Notes: generated from the sequence alone by a model not told the origin. DNA of 64,000 nt from Parvibaculum sp041688015 (GCA_041688015.1 JBDNIY010000017.1:337762-401761), one strand, 5' to 3'. Positions 34,564 to 43,628 are shown, counted from the first letter of the stretch. Program-made: numbers and translations.

Positions 34564-35307
34564 TCACTTGATCTGCAAGGCACCGAGGATGGACCCCATG
34601 TGGTCTGTCTGAAGCAACGCGACATAGGTTCCCTCGCCCTTTGCCTTTGGCAGAGTGAGGGAAACGGCCTCTCCATCCCAATGCGCAATCGGTTGGATGT
34701 CGCGGACAATGTTCACGTAGGTGATTGTACGACCTGAATTCTCACCGCGCGTGATCGCGACGGGAGCCGTTTGTAGATAATTGACGAGCAATAGCGTGGC
34801 AGGCGTTGCTGCGTCTTTGCTTGCGGCGATGGTGAGGCCTGTTTCCCCGCCGTTATGCGTCAGAGTGATAGGCACATTCGCCAATGTGCCTTGCGCCGTT
34901 TTGATGTAGGCATTCACGGTGTTGCGATTGCTGCCAACGGTCGCAAATCTGCCGTCCACCACCATTTGTGGGGTATAGACCCCCGTTCGGCCTTCGCCTT
35001 CGCCTCTGCGGCTCAGCGCGCGTTTATAGGCGTATTGGCGCTTGGTAAATGCGTGCTGGCTGAAGGTATCCTTCCAGCCCAGATCGTCCCAATAGTCCAC
35101 ATGGAAGGCGAGCGCTAGCACGTCGCTGCGCTTGGCAAGGTCATCACGGAGAAATGCGTCTGCCGGTGGGCAGGAGGAGCAGCCCTGGCTTGTGAAATAC
35201 TCGACAACGACCGGACGTGTCGCGGGCTTATCGGCGGCGAGAGTGGGGCTTGTAGCGCATATGGTGCCAAAGAGGACAAGTGCGGCGTTCGTGATGGGTT
35301 TTTTCAT
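34564..35307 (-). CDS. DUF1223 thioredoxin-fold exported protein
   Basis: A 247-residue protein with a signal peptide (cleavage near TLA-A). The opening VVVEYFTSQGCSSCPPADAFL contains a CxxC in the thioredoxin position. AFHVDYWDDLGWKDTFS and YTPQMVVDGR are strongly conserved in DUF1223. It is predicted to be periplasmic and redox-active, but no substrate is known. Confidence 0.92.
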   Translation of the reverse strand: MKKPITNAALVLFGTICATSPTLAADKPATRPVVVEYFTSQGCSSCPPADAFLRDDLAKRSDVLALAFHVDYWDDLGWKDTFSQHAFTKRQYAYKRALSRRGEGEGRTGVYTPQMVVDGRFATVGSNRNTVNAYIKTAQGTLANVPITLTHNGGETGLTIAASKDAATPATLLLVNYLQTAPVAITRGENSGRTITYVNIVRDIQPIAHWDGEAVSLTLPKAKGEGTYVALLQTDHMGSILGALQIK

Positions 35308-35385
35308 GAGGCAATCGTGTGTCTTGTATTGTGTGATTTCGAGCTTCTCTTTTCTTTACGCAGCGGTTTTGTCGATGGGCACAAT

Positions 35386-35418
35386 AAAAAAGGCGCTTTC
35401 TGAAGAAAGCGCCTTTTT
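35386..35418 (-). terminator. Intrinsic terminator of acnA
   Basis: A 14-bp perfect stem (arms 35387-35400 and 35405-35418) with a 4-nt loop has an A run on the plus strand, which gives a T run on the minus strand 20-50 bp after the acnA stop. It also carries a T run on plus, so it could work both ways. Confidence 0.93.
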
Positions 35419-35437
35419 GTTAAGTCGGTTTACCGCG

Positions 35438-38400
35438 TTATGCAGCGAGGTGACGCAGCACATATTGCAGGATGCCACCGTTGGAATAGTAGTCGAGCTC
35501 ATCTTGCGTATCGATGCGGGTGAGAACCTCCACTGTTTCCGTGGCCCCATCGGCGCGTTCGATAATGAGCTTCACCTTGGCGCGAGGGGTGACACCCTTG
35601 AGACCTTCGATGGAAATCACTTCCGAGCCGTCGAGACCTAGCGACTGCCAGCTCATGTCACCGATGAACTGCAAGGGCGCGATGCCCATGCCGACTAGGT
35701 TTGAGCGATGGATGCGCTCGAAAGACTGTGCGATCACCGCTTTGATGCCGAGGAGCATGGTGCCCTTCGCCGCCCAGTCGCGCGACGAACCAGTACCATA
35801 TTCCTTGCCAGCAAAGACGACGAGCGGAACGTCACGACGCTTGTATTCCATCGCTGCGTCATAGATCGGCATTTTGGTGCCTTCGGGCTCAAGTTTGGTC
35901 ATGCCACCTTCAACGCCTTTCAGCATCTGGTTCTTGATGCGGATATTGCCGAAAGTGCCACGCATCATGACCTGATGGTTGCCGCGGCGTGAGCCGTAGC
36001 TATTGAAGTCTTGCACGCCGACCTGTTTGGAAGTCAAGTAGGAGCCAGCGGGGCTCCGTGCCTTGATATTACCGGCTGGCGAGATGTGGTCTGTCGTGAT
36101 CGAGTCGGCAAAGAGGCCGATGATCCGTGCCTTTGACACATCTTCGAGCGGCACTAGTTCGCTCGTGAGGCCTTCAAAGTAAGGTGGGTTCTGGACATAG
36201 GTCGATTCCCCGTCCCAGTCATAGGTGAGACCGCCTGTGACCTTGATGCTCTGCCAGTTGCTGTCGCCATCAAAGACGTTGGCATAGCGTTTGCGGAACA
36301 TTTCAGGCGTGACGCAAGCGCGGACCGTATCAGCCACCTCCGTAGAAGTTGGCCAGACGTCCTTCAGATAGACTGGCTGACCGTTGGTCCCTGTGCCGAG
36401 CGGCTCAGTGGTGATGTCGATCTGGGTCGAGCCTGCGAAGGCATAGGCGACGACCAGCGGTGGTGAGGCAAGATAGTTCGCTTTCACATCGGGAGAAACG
36501 CGGCCTTCGAAGTTGCGGTTGCCCGACAAGACAGCTGAGGCCACAAGATCGTTCTTGCTGATGGCTTGGCTGATTTCGGGCGCCAACGGACCTGAATTGC
36601 CGATGCAGGTAGTGCAGCCATAGCCGACAAGATTGAAACCTACCGCATCAAGATCAGCCTGTAGGCCAGATTTGGTGAGATAGTCGGTGACGACCTGCGA
36701 GCCGGGGGCGAGCGATGTTTTGACCCACGGTTTTACCTTGAGACCGAGCCGATGGGCATTGCGGGCGACGAGACCAGCCGCGACCATAACGCTTGGGTTT
36801 GAGGTGTTGGTGCAGGAGGTGATAGCGGCAATGACGACGTCACCATGGCCGAGATCGAAACTTTTGCCTTCGACGGCGACGCGCGTGGCGGCCTGACCCG
36901 GCTTGCCATATTCACCTGCCAGCGAGTTAGTAAAGCTCGATGCCATGTCGGTCAGAGCAACACGATCCTGCGGCCGCTTCGGACCGGCAAGGCTCGGTAC
37001 GACGTTGGCGAGGTCGAGTTCGAGCGTATCAGTGAAGGCTGGGTCGGGCGTGTTCGTCTCGCGGAACATACCCTGTTCCTTGGCATAGGCTTCAACAAGG
37101 GCGACACGTTCATCCGAACGGCCGGTGGCCTTGAGGTATTTGAGGGTCTCCTTGTCCACCGGGAAGAAGCCGCAAGTGGCACCATATTCAGGCGACATAT
37201 TGCCAATGGTGGCGCGATCTTCGAGTGTCAGATTGTCGAGACCATGACCGAAATATTCAACGAATTTACCGACAACGCCACGCTTGCGCAGCATTTCGGT
37301 TACCGTCAGCACCATGTCGGTGGCGGTGACACCTTCGTTGAGTTTGCCGGTCAGTTTGAAGCCGATGACTTCGGGGATGAGCATCGAAATTGGCTGGCCG
37401 AGCATAGCCGCTTCGGCTTCGATACCGCCGACGCCCCAGCCGAGAACCGCCAACCCGTTCACCATCGTGGTGTGGCTGTCGGTGCCGACGCAGGTGTCGG
37501 GATAGGCGATTTCCTCTTTGCCCTCGGTCCTTGTCCAGACGGTCTGGGCGAGATATTCAAGGTTCACCTGATGGCAGATGCCTGTTCCGGGCGGCACAAC
37601 GCGGAAATTGTTGAAGGCCTTGGAGCCCCAACGCAAAAATTCATAGCGCTCACGATTACGGCCATATTCGATTTCGGTGTTCTGATGGAACGCTTGTGAC
37701 GTTCCGAATTTGTCCACCATGACTGAATGGTCGATGACGAGATCGACAGGCACAAGCGGATTGATGCGCGTCGGCTCGCCGCCGAGGGCCTTGACGGCAT
37801 CACGCATGGCGGCAAGGTCGACCACGGCGGGCACGCCGGTGAAGTCCTGCATTAGCACACGGGCCGGGCGATAGGCGATTTCGCGGCTTGATGTACGCGT
37901 CTTCAACCAGGCCTTCACAGCCTTGATGTCGTCGGCGGTGACGGTCCGGCCATCTTCAAAGCGCAGGAGGTTTTCAAGCAGAACCTTCAGCGAGAAAGGC
38001 AAGCGGGTGATGCCTGCCAAGCCGTTCTTTTCAGCCGCCTTCAGACTGTAATAGGTATAGTTGCGCTTGCCGACTTTTAGAGTCTGCTTGGCGCTGAAGC
38101 TATTGCTGAGACCTGTCGTTTTCGCGGCCTTTTTCGGCACCGCTTTCTTTGGTGCAGCCTTCTTAGCGGTGGACTTTTGGGCAATGACCGCCTTTTTAGC
38201 GAGCGTTGCTTTCTTTGCTGGCGTGGCCTTCTTTGCAACGGGTTTCTTGGCGGTGGCTCTTTTGGTGGGTGCCGCTTTTTTCACGGCTGCTTTTTTCGGA
38301 GCTACCTTTTTTGTAGCCACTTTTTTCGTCGCTGGCTTTTTGGCGGCGGTCTTCTTTAACTTCGGCGTCGCATTTTTTGCAGCAACTTTTTTGACTACAA

Positions 38401-38728
38401 CTTTTTTCAGGGTAGCTTTTTTCGCAACGGCTTTCTTGGTGACAGTCTTGGCCTTCTTGGCGACAGGCTTGGCTTTCTTGACGAGGGCTTTGGCTTTTTT
38501 CACAACCGGTTTTGTTTTCTTCACAACCGGCTTTGTCTTCTTGGCGATAGGCTTTGCAGCGGCTTTAGCCTTTTTCGCGACGGTCTTAATCGGGACCTTC
38601 GCCTTCTTTGCAACTGCCTTTGTCTTCTTTGCGACGGACTTTACTTTCTTTGCAGCCGATTTTGCTACAAGTTTCGCGTCCGCCTTTTTCGTTTTTGTCT
38701 TGGCCTTAGCTGGGGCTTTCTTAGCCAT
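35438..38728 (-). CDS. acnA: Aconitate hydratase A with a ~205-residue lysine-rich N-terminal extension
   Basis: TCA-cycle enzyme isomerising citrate and isocitrate. The C-terminal ~890 residues are a complete AcnA: LKVGKRNYTYYSL, CVGTDSHTTMVNGL, ITSCTNTSNPSV and CTTCIGNSGPL with the cluster Cys residues, and YGTGSSRDWAAKG. Ahead of them are about 205 residues of AKK, KPV and KKA repeats. I count 76 Lys in the first 200 residues, no Glu, one Asp and one Arg, as in histone H1 tails. The ATG at 38728 has GAGGAAAA at good spacing. No start codon is visible at the enzyme boundary near 38110, so the tail appears to be translated as part of the enzyme. Nucleic-acid binding is inference. Confidence 0.95.
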   Translation of the reverse strand: MAKKAPAKAKTKTKKADAKLVAKSAAKKVKSVAKKTKAVAKKAKVPIKTVAKKAKAAAKPIAKKTKPVVKKTKPVVKKAKALVKKAKPVAKKAKTVTKKAVAKKATLKKVVVKKVAAKNATPKLKKTAAKKPATKKVATKKVAPKKAAVKKAAPTKRATAKKPVAKKATPAKKATLAKKAVIAQKSTAKKAAPKKAVPKKAAKTTGLSNSFSAKQTLKVGKRNYTYYSLKAAEKNGLAGITRLPFSLKVLLENLLRFEDGRTVTADDIKAVKAWLKTRTSSREIAYRPARVLMQDFTGVPAVVDLAAMRDAVKALGGEPTRINPLVPVDLVIDHSVMVDKFGTSQAFHQNTEIEYGRNRERYEFLRWGSKAFNNFRVVPPGTGICHQVNLEYLAQTVWTRTEGKEEIAYPDTCVGTDSHTTMVNGLAVLGWGVGGIEAEAAMLGQPISMLIPEVIGFKLTGKLNEGVTATDMVLTVTEMLRKRGVVGKFVEYFGHGLDNLTLEDRATIGNMSPEYGATCGFFPVDKETLKYLKATGRSDERVALVEAYAKEQGMFRETNTPDPAFTDTLELDLANVVPSLAGPKRPQDRVALTDMASSFTNSLAGEYGKPGQAATRVAVEGKSFDLGHGDVVIAAITSCTNTSNPSVMVAAGLVARNAHRLGLKVKPWVKTSLAPGSQVVTDYLTKSGLQADLDAVGFNLVGYGCTTCIGNSGPLAPEISQAISKNDLVASAVLSGNRNFEGRVSPDVKANYLASPPLVVAYAFAGSTQIDITTEPLGTGTNGQPVYLKDVWPTSTEVADTVRACVTPEMFRKRYANVFDGDSNWQSIKVTGGLTYDWDGESTYVQNPPYFEGLTSELVPLEDVSKARIIGLFADSITTDHISPAGNIKARSPAGSYLTSKQVGVQDFNSYGSRRGNHQVMMRGTFGNIRIKNQMLKGVEGGMTKLEPEGTKMPIYDAAMEYKRRDVPLVVFAGKEYGTGSSRDWAAKGTMLLGIKAVIAQSFERIHRSNLVGMGIAPLQFIGDMSWQSLGLDGSEVISIEGLKGVTPRAKVKLIIERADGATETVEVLTRIDTQDELDYYSNGGILQYVLRHLAA
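38113..38728 (-). repeat. acnA: Degenerate lysine-codon repeat region encoding the aconitase tail
   Basis: Low-complexity coding DNA built from AAG/AAA-GCx units. It includes near-identical neighbouring copies (for example the TKPVVKK units, about 21 bp apart near 38500-38535). The coding strand is strongly purine-rich, so length changes between strains would not be surprising. Confidence 0.85.
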
Positions 38729-38982
38729 GGATTTTTCCTCGATGATGTGTGCCTTGGCAGGTGTGGCGGAGGGTGAGGGGATCGCCTATGCGGTCCGACC
38801 ATGCGGATATATGCACGTTGCCGGGTGTCGCAAATCGCCGCCGCTTTCCGTGCCATTGGGCCTATATGCTTGACGTAGGAGACTATAAGGTCTTTCCAAC
38901 GCGAAGGCTATGGTTTGACCTGTTGAGATCAAGTGATAATTGCTCACAGGAAACCTCTCGAAAAGTAGCAAAGGAGAGCACC

Positions 38983-39810
38983 GTGGAAACCGTGCGTGTT
39001 GAGAAAAACGGCCCTGTAACGACAGTCATCCTCAGCCGCCCTGATGTGCGCAATGCGGTTGATCTGCCCACAGCGATAGCGCTGGCTGACGCTTTTGTTT
39101 CCTTTGAGCATGATGAGACGGCGCTTGTTGCCGTTTTTGCAGGCGATCACGGAACTTTCTGTGCAGGGGCCGACCTCAAGGCCGCCGCTGTCGGCGGCAC
39201 CGATAGTGCGGATGCGCGGCGCGGCAATCAGATCGTCAACCCGGGCACCTCGCTGGAATTTGATCGTCTTGCGACGGATGGGCCGATGGGCCCGTCGCGT
39301 ATGGTGCTGTCAAAGCCCGTGATCGGCGCCATATCAGGCTTTGCTGTGGCGGGGGGGCTCGAACTTGCGCTTTGGTGCGACATGCGGATTGTTGAAGAAG
39401 ATGCGGTGCTGGGTGTATTTTGCCGCCGGTGGGGGGTGCCGCTTATTGATGGTGGCACAGTCCGCCTGCCGCGCCTGATCGGGCATTCACGCGCCATGGA
39501 CCTGATCTTGACGGGGCGCGCGGTTGGTGCTGTTGAGGCGTTGGCCATGGGCCTTGCCAATCGGATTGTGCCTAAGGGGCAGGCACGGGTGGCAGCTGAA
39601 AAGCTGGCCGCTGACATTGCCAGATTTCCGCAAGGCTGCCTCCGGAGTGATCGTATGTCGGCCTATGAGCAATGGGACCTGTCTTATGATCGGGCTCTTG
39701 CCAATGAATTCGATCATGGCCGCAAAGTACTTTCCAGCGGTGAGACCGTAAAAGGTGCCGCGCGTTTTGCGGCGGGCAAGGGTCGAGGCGGACGTTTTGA
39801 CGAAATCTGA
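38983..39810 (+). CDS. Enoyl-CoA hydratase/isomerase (crotonase) family protein
   Basis: A 275-residue crotonase-fold protein. TVILSRPDVRNAVD opens the fold, HGTFCAGADLKA forms the first oxyanion-hole segment, and KPVIGAISGFAVAGGLELALWCDMRI the second. VFCRRWGVPLIDGGTVRLPRLIG is typical of subfamilies acting on varied acyl-CoAs. I choose the GTG at 38983 because AAGGAG is 6 nt upstream and METVRVEKNG-like starts are usual. The open frame continues upstream without homology. It sits between acnA and ccmA, and the ccmA reading frame overlaps its last codons. Confidence 0.88.
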   Translation: METVRVEKNGPVTTVILSRPDVRNAVDLPTAIALADAFVSFEHDETALVAVFAGDHGTFCAGADLKAAAVGGTDSADARRGNQIVNPGTSLEFDRLATDGPMGPSRMVLSKPVIGAISGFAVAGGLELALWCDMRIVEEDAVLGVFCRRWGVPLIDGGTVRLPRLIGHSRAMDLILTGRAVGAVEALAMGLANRIVPKGQARVAAEKLAADIARFPQGCLRSDRMSAYEQWDLSYDRALANEFDHGRKVLSSGETVKGAARFAAGKGRGGRFDEI

Positions 39811-40444
39811 GAATGCGCCACTGCAATTGGATGCACGTTCGCTTGCCTGCGAGCGCGGCGGGCGAATGGTTTTCCGCGATGTTTCGTTTTCACTTGGCAG
39901 CGGAGAAGCTCTTGTCGTGATCGGCCCGAACGGCGTAGGAAAATCGAGCCTGCTGCGCCTGCTGGCCGGTCTGGTCGATATTTCGGCTGGTGAGATTGCG
40001 CTGGAAGGCGGGCTGGTCGATATGCGATTGGCAGAACAGATCCATTATATCGGCCATCTGGACGCGCTGAAACCGGCCATGACGGTCCAGGAAACAGCGC
40101 AATTCTGGTCTGGTTTTCTGGGCGGGTCTGAGGCTGATCTTGGCCGGGCCTTTAGCGTGTTTGACCTTGAGGCGTTGCGCGATTTGCCTGTTGCCTATCT
40201 GTCTGCCGGACAGCGCCGCCGCCTTGCGCTGGCGCGCTTGTTGATTGCGCCGCGCGCGATCTGGTTGCTCGATGAGCCAAGTGTTGCGCTGGATACGGCA
40301 AGCCTTGCCCGCCTTGTCGCGGCCATGGAAGTACATCTGTCGGGTGGTGGACTGATCGTGACGGCCACGCATCAGGTTTTGGGGCTGTCGCACCACGTCA
40401 CTCTTGATCTGACGGCTGCCAGTGTTGGGCGGGTGAGCGCATGA
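39797..40444 (+). CDS. ccmA: Heme exporter ATP-binding subunit CcmA
   Basis: ATPase of the CcmABCD complex that releases holo-CcmE during cytochrome c maturation. About 215 residues: Walker A GPNGVGKSS, signature LSAGQRRRLALARL, and Walker B IWLLDEPSVALD, with the CcmA-typical YIGHLDALKPAMTVQE. Translation likely begins at a TTG (39797), which overlaps the crotonase stop, with GAGGCGGA upstream. It is followed by ccmB with a 4-bp overlap. Confidence 0.93.
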   Translation: MTKSENAPLQLDARSLACERGGRMVFRDVSFSLGSGEALVVIGPNGVGKSSLLRLLAGLVDISAGEIALEGGLVDMRLAEQIHYIGHLDALKPAMTVQETAQFWSGFLGGSEADLGRAFSVFDLEALRDLPVAYLSAGQRRRLALARLLIAPRAIWLLDEPSVALDTASLARLVAAMEVHLSGGGLIVTATHQVLGLSHHVTLDLTAASVGRVSA

Positions 40445-41115
40445 TGCGGGCGTTTACAAGTCTGATCCGGCGGGATGTGGCGCTGGCGGTTCATGTCGGC
40501 GGCGGTGGCGGCATGGCTGTGTTCTTTTTTCTGGTGACCGTCAGCCTCTTGCCGCTGGGCATTGGGCCCAATTTGAACTTGCTTGGTCAAATCGCGCCGG
40601 GGCTTCTTTGGGTGGCGTTGCTTTTGTCGTCGCTGCTGACGCTTGACCGGTTGTTTCAAGCTGACTTTGAAGATGGAACGCTCGACGCGCTGTCGATGGG
40701 GTCTTTGCCGCTCGAATTGACGGTGTCGGCCAAGATCATTGCGCATTGGTTGACGACGGGACTGCCGCTGGTGATCGCCGCCCCGTTCTTGGGATTGTTG
40801 CTTAATCTCGACGGCAGCCAGTTCTTGGACCTTGTGGGCGCCATGCTGGTCGGTACACCAGCCTTGAGTTTGATGGGTGCCATTGGCGCAGCTCTCACTG
40901 TCAGTGTGCGGCGTGGCGGCTTACTGGCCAGCCTGCTTGTGATGCCCTTTTATATTCCCGTGCTTATTTTCGGTGTAGCGGCGTCAGGTGGCGCAATGGC
41001 GATGCCGGGCGCTGCACATCAGGCCTTGTTGCTGCTTGGCGCAGTAACGCTGGTCAGTCTTGTCATTGGGCCGTTGGCGTCTGCGGCTGCACTGCGGGCG
41101 CATTTGCGCACATGA
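40441..41115 (+). CDS. ccmB: Heme exporter permease CcmB
   Basis: A 224-residue inner-membrane protein with six helices. SLIRRDVALAVHVGGGGGMAVFFFL and LLTLDRLFQADFEDGTLDAL are standard CcmB motifs. It forms the transporter part of CcmABCD with CcmA. Its ATG overlaps the ccmA stop (ATGA). Confidence 0.95.
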   Translation: MMRAFTSLIRRDVALAVHVGGGGGMAVFFFLVTVSLLPLGIGPNLNLLGQIAPGLLWVALLLSSLLTLDRLFQADFEDGTLDALSMGSLPLELTVSAKIIAHWLTTGLPLVIAAPFLGLLLNLDGSQFLDLVGAMLVGTPALSLMGAIGAALTVSVRRGGLLASLLVMPFYIPVLIFGVAASGGAMAMPGAAHQALLLLGAVTLVSLVIGPLASAAALRAHLRT

Positions 41116-41194
41116 CGCGAAGCGGGCAGAAGCGCGGCAAATTGCCTGCAGCCATGGCTTGCTCTTCGCGTCCCTGCAACGCTAAATAAGGCCT

Positions 41195-41941
41195 ATGTCA
41201 GACCTCACCTTGACCCAGCGTTTTCACGCCTTTGCCAATCCAGCGCGCTTTATGGCGTTGAGCCATCGGCTTGTCTGGCCGCTTGGGCTCATAACGGCTG
41301 CATTGATTGGATCGGGGCTCTATTTTGCTCTGTTGGATTCTCCCGTTGATTACCAGCAAGGTGAGACGGTTCGTATCATGTATGTGCATGTGCCGTCTGC
41401 ATGGCTTGGCCTGATGGGCTATATGGTGATGGCGGGCGCATCGCTCGTCGCACTTGTCTTTCGTCATCCGTTGGCTGACGTCTGCGCCAAATCGGCTGCC
41501 CCCATTGGCGCGGCTTTTTGCTTTTTGGCACTTGTCACTGGGTCGCTCTGGGGGCGTCCCATGTGGGGTACCTGGTGGGTGTGGGATGCGCGGCTCACCT
41601 CCATGCTGATCCTGCTGTTTCTCTATCTTGGCTATATTGCGCTTTGGGCGACCATCGAAGAGCCGGTGCGCGCTGCGCGCGCGGCGGCGGTGCTGGCGCT
41701 TGTTGGCTCCATCAATGTGCCGATCGTTCACTATTCGGTCGTGTGGTGGAACACGCTGCATCAACCAGCGAGTGTCTTTCGTGTCGGTGGGCCGGAGGTG
41801 GCGGGCTCGATGTTGTTGCCTCTGGCGCTGATGGCCTTGGGCTTCACGTTCTTCTTTGCAACGCTGCTTATCGTACGGATGCGCGCTGAGGTGCTGCGGC
41901 GGCGTGTTCGCGCCTTGCGCCTTGCTGGCATGGAGGCCTAA
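41195..41941 (+). CDS. ccmC: Heme transporter / heme-handling protein CcmC
   Basis: A 248-residue six-helix inner-membrane protein that loads heme onto CcmE. The periplasmic tryptophan-rich motif GTWWVWDARLTS is intact, with conserved His residues in YVHVPSAWLG and VHYSVVWWNTLHQ flanking it. About 80 bp separate it from ccmB. ccmD follows after 2 bp. Confidence 0.97.
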   Translation: MSDLTLTQRFHAFANPARFMALSHRLVWPLGLITAALIGSGLYFALLDSPVDYQQGETVRIMYVHVPSAWLGLMGYMVMAGASLVALVFRHPLADVCAKSAAPIGAAFCFLALVTGSLWGRPMWGTWWVWDARLTSMLILLFLYLGYIALWATIEEPVRAARAAAVLALVGSINVPIVHYSVVWWNTLHQPASVFRVGGPEVAGSMLLPLALMALGFTFFFATLLIVRMRAEVLRRRVRALRLAGMEA

Positions 41942-41943
41942 TC

Positions 41944-42174
41944 ATGGAACATTATTTCGCCATGGGCGGATATGCAGATTTCATCTGGCCAGCCTATGCG
42001 ATTGTCGCCATCGTGATGATCGGGCTCGTCGTTTTTACGCGGATTGACCTTGTGCGGCAACGCGCCTTGCTCGATGCGCTTGAAGGATCGCTGGCTAATA
42101 AGGACGGTTCGCGCAAGAGAGCTCCTGCTCGGCCTTCCGGATCTGAACTCCAGCCGTCCGAGCGCGAACAATGA
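41944..42174 (+). CDS. ccmD: Heme exporter small subunit CcmD
   Basis: A 76-residue protein with a single helix and a charged tail. HYFAMGGYADFIWPAYAI is the usual CcmD start, and RALLDALE follows the helix. It stabilises holo-CcmE release by CcmABC. The C-terminal 25 residues are polar and probably disordered. The last bases overlap the ccmG start. Confidence 0.9.
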   Translation: MEHYFAMGGYADFIWPAYAIVAIVMIGLVVFTRIDLVRQRALLDALEGSLANKDGSRKRAPARPSGSELQPSEREQ

Positions 42175-42725
42175 CAGTCCGCAGCATACGATGGGGTGCG
42201 CTCGTACCCGCCGCTCTCTTTTTGGTGCTGGCTGGATTTTTTTTGATTGCCGTTTTTCGCGGCGATCCCTCGCTGGTTCCTTCACCGCTTATCGGACGCG
42301 TCGTGCCGCAATTCTCGCTGCCGGGCATTGATGGTGTTGATCGTCCAGGGCTTGCGGCATCTGATTTTGGACAGGGCCAACCCGTTGTCGTTAATGTCTG
42401 GGCATCCTGGTGTGTGCCTTGTCGCGACGAACACCAAGTGCTGGGATCGCTCCGACGGTTGACGACCGCACCTATCTATGGGCTCAACTATAAGGACACA
42501 CCTGAAAGTGCGCGCAACTTTTTGGAAGAATTGGGCAATCCGTTTACGCGTATCGGCGCTGATACCAAAGGTCGGGTCGCCATTGACTGGGGTGTCTATG
42601 GCGTGCCTGAAACCTATATCGTCGATGGGAAGGGCCGCATTGCCTATAAGCATGTGGGTCCATTGACGCCCGAAATTGTTGATTCCGAGATTTTGCCGCT
42701 TCTGCGTGCGGCGTCTGTTCCCTGA
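42171..42725 (+). CDS. ccmG: Thiol:disulfide interchange protein CcmG (DsbE)
   Basis: A membrane-tethered periplasmic thioredoxin that keeps apocytochrome c haem-binding cysteines reduced. It has 184 residues, an N-terminal helix, NVWASWCVPCRDEH with the CxxC, and the GVYGVPETYIVDGKGRI cis-Pro region. It ends the ccmABCDG run. CcmE, CcmF and CcmH are not in the window and must be encoded elsewhere. Confidence 0.96.
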   Translation: MTVRSIRWGALVPAALFLVLAGFFLIAVFRGDPSLVPSPLIGRVVPQFSLPGIDGVDRPGLAASDFGQGQPVVVNVWASWCVPCRDEHQVLGSLRRLTTAPIYGLNYKDTPESARNFLEELGNPFTRIGADTKGRVAIDWGVYGVPETYIVDGKGRIAYKHVGPLTPEIVDSEILPLLRAASVP

Positions 42726-42770
42726 GAACTTTCAGGTGGACAGCCACCGCACGCTAAGCCGGACGCAAGA

Positions 42771-43313
42771 TTACTTGCGCTTCGTGGTCTTCTTGGCGGC
42801 GACGCGTTTGCGCGGGACCGGTGCTGCGCGGCGCGGCGCGCGGGCAGGCTTGTCTTCAACTTTTGCAGAGGCGATGGCGTTGGCGAGCTGCGTCAGGCCT
42901 TTGACCAGATCGGCCTGCGTGGATTTGGGAAGCATTTCGAGCAATGCCTTTTCCGCAGCGATAGCGCGCGGCTGGCTGCTTGCCAGCGCACGGCGGCCCG
43001 CAGCGGTCAAGCGTACGGCATTGGCACGGGCATCTTCGGCAGTCCGCTTGCGGGCAAGTAGGCCGTTTTTGATCATGCGGCTGATCATGTCAGCGAGCGT
43101 CGAACGGTCGATGCCGGTACGGTTCACAAGGTCGGTCTGGCTCAGACCTTCTTCTTCGTTCACAGCAAACAAGACAATGAACTGGCGTGGCGTGATGTTG
43201 CTTTTGCCCATCTGCTGTACGAACTGGTCATAGGCGAATTGCTGAGCGCGACGGAGCAAGTGGCTGAGAGAAGTCTCGAGATCGTAACTTCCCGCCGACT
43301 TTTTTGCTGCCAT
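42771..43313 (-). CDS. MarR family transcriptional regulator with a basic C-terminal tail
   Basis: A 180-residue regulator. The winged helix reads NITPRQFIVLFAV, GLSQTDLVNRTGIDRSTLADMISRM and KNGLLARKRTAEDARANAVRLT, standard for MarR. After the last dimerisation helix, about 30 residues rich in Lys, Arg, Ala and Pro (from KVEDKPARAP to TTKRK) form an extra tail. GGAGG lies 8 nt before the ATG. The regulon is unknown; upstream sits the NUDIX gene, facing away. Confidence 0.92.
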   Translation of the reverse strand: MAAKKSAGSYDLETSLSHLLRRAQQFAYDQFVQQMGKSNITPRQFIVLFAVNEEEGLSQTDLVNRTGIDRSTLADMISRMIKNGLLARKRTAEDARANAVRLTAAGRRALASSQPRAIAAEKALLEMLPKSTQADLVKGLTQLANAIASAKVEDKPARAPRRAAPVPRKRVAAKKTTKRK

Positions 43314-43628
43314 GGTAAAAATCCTCCGGATGTAAAAAACGAGGAACCGCGTATCGTTAGACCGGGTTCTCCCTAAAATATAAACAGGGTGCGCACGTAA
43401 CTCAGATATCGGGGGTGATCGTCTTCATTATCAGGGCGCTCCGTGTCCACTCATATGCACCCTTGCTGATAGCTAGGCAAGAGAGGAACATCAGGGAAAA
43501 TGCCGCAGTTAGCATTCTGGCTGCGGAAGATATCTGAAATGCGCAAGTTTCTGCATAATGTTCTTCTGTTTAGTTACAAAAAAGTAATTAAATTTGGAAT
43601 TCCGTAGGCTGATGAACAAGCGGGTAAA
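43314..43628. other. Intergenic region between divergent marR and nudix genes
   Basis: About 315 bp with no credible gene. The right half is AT-rich. A small dyad CCGCAG/CTGCGG (43503-43508 and 43521-43526) is the only symmetry I noticed. Both divergent promoters must lie here, but I cannot place them with confidence. Confidence 0.5.

Noticed and set aside
36845..37699. 284-codon plus-strand open frame inside acnA
   Set aside because: Antisense shadow of conserved aconitase sequence with no credible start context.
38061..38873. Long plus-strand open frame (270 codons) opposite the lysine-rich acnA tail, reading as a hydrophobic Phe/Ala-rich protein
   Set aside because: It is the complement of AAG/AAA-GCx codons, which read as TTT/TTC and GCx. 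It has no ribosome site and no family features, and it lies wholly antisense to a strongly supported gene.
42720..42770. Terminator between the convergent ccmG and marR genes
   Set aside because: Only short imperfect dyads are present, without T runs on either strand.
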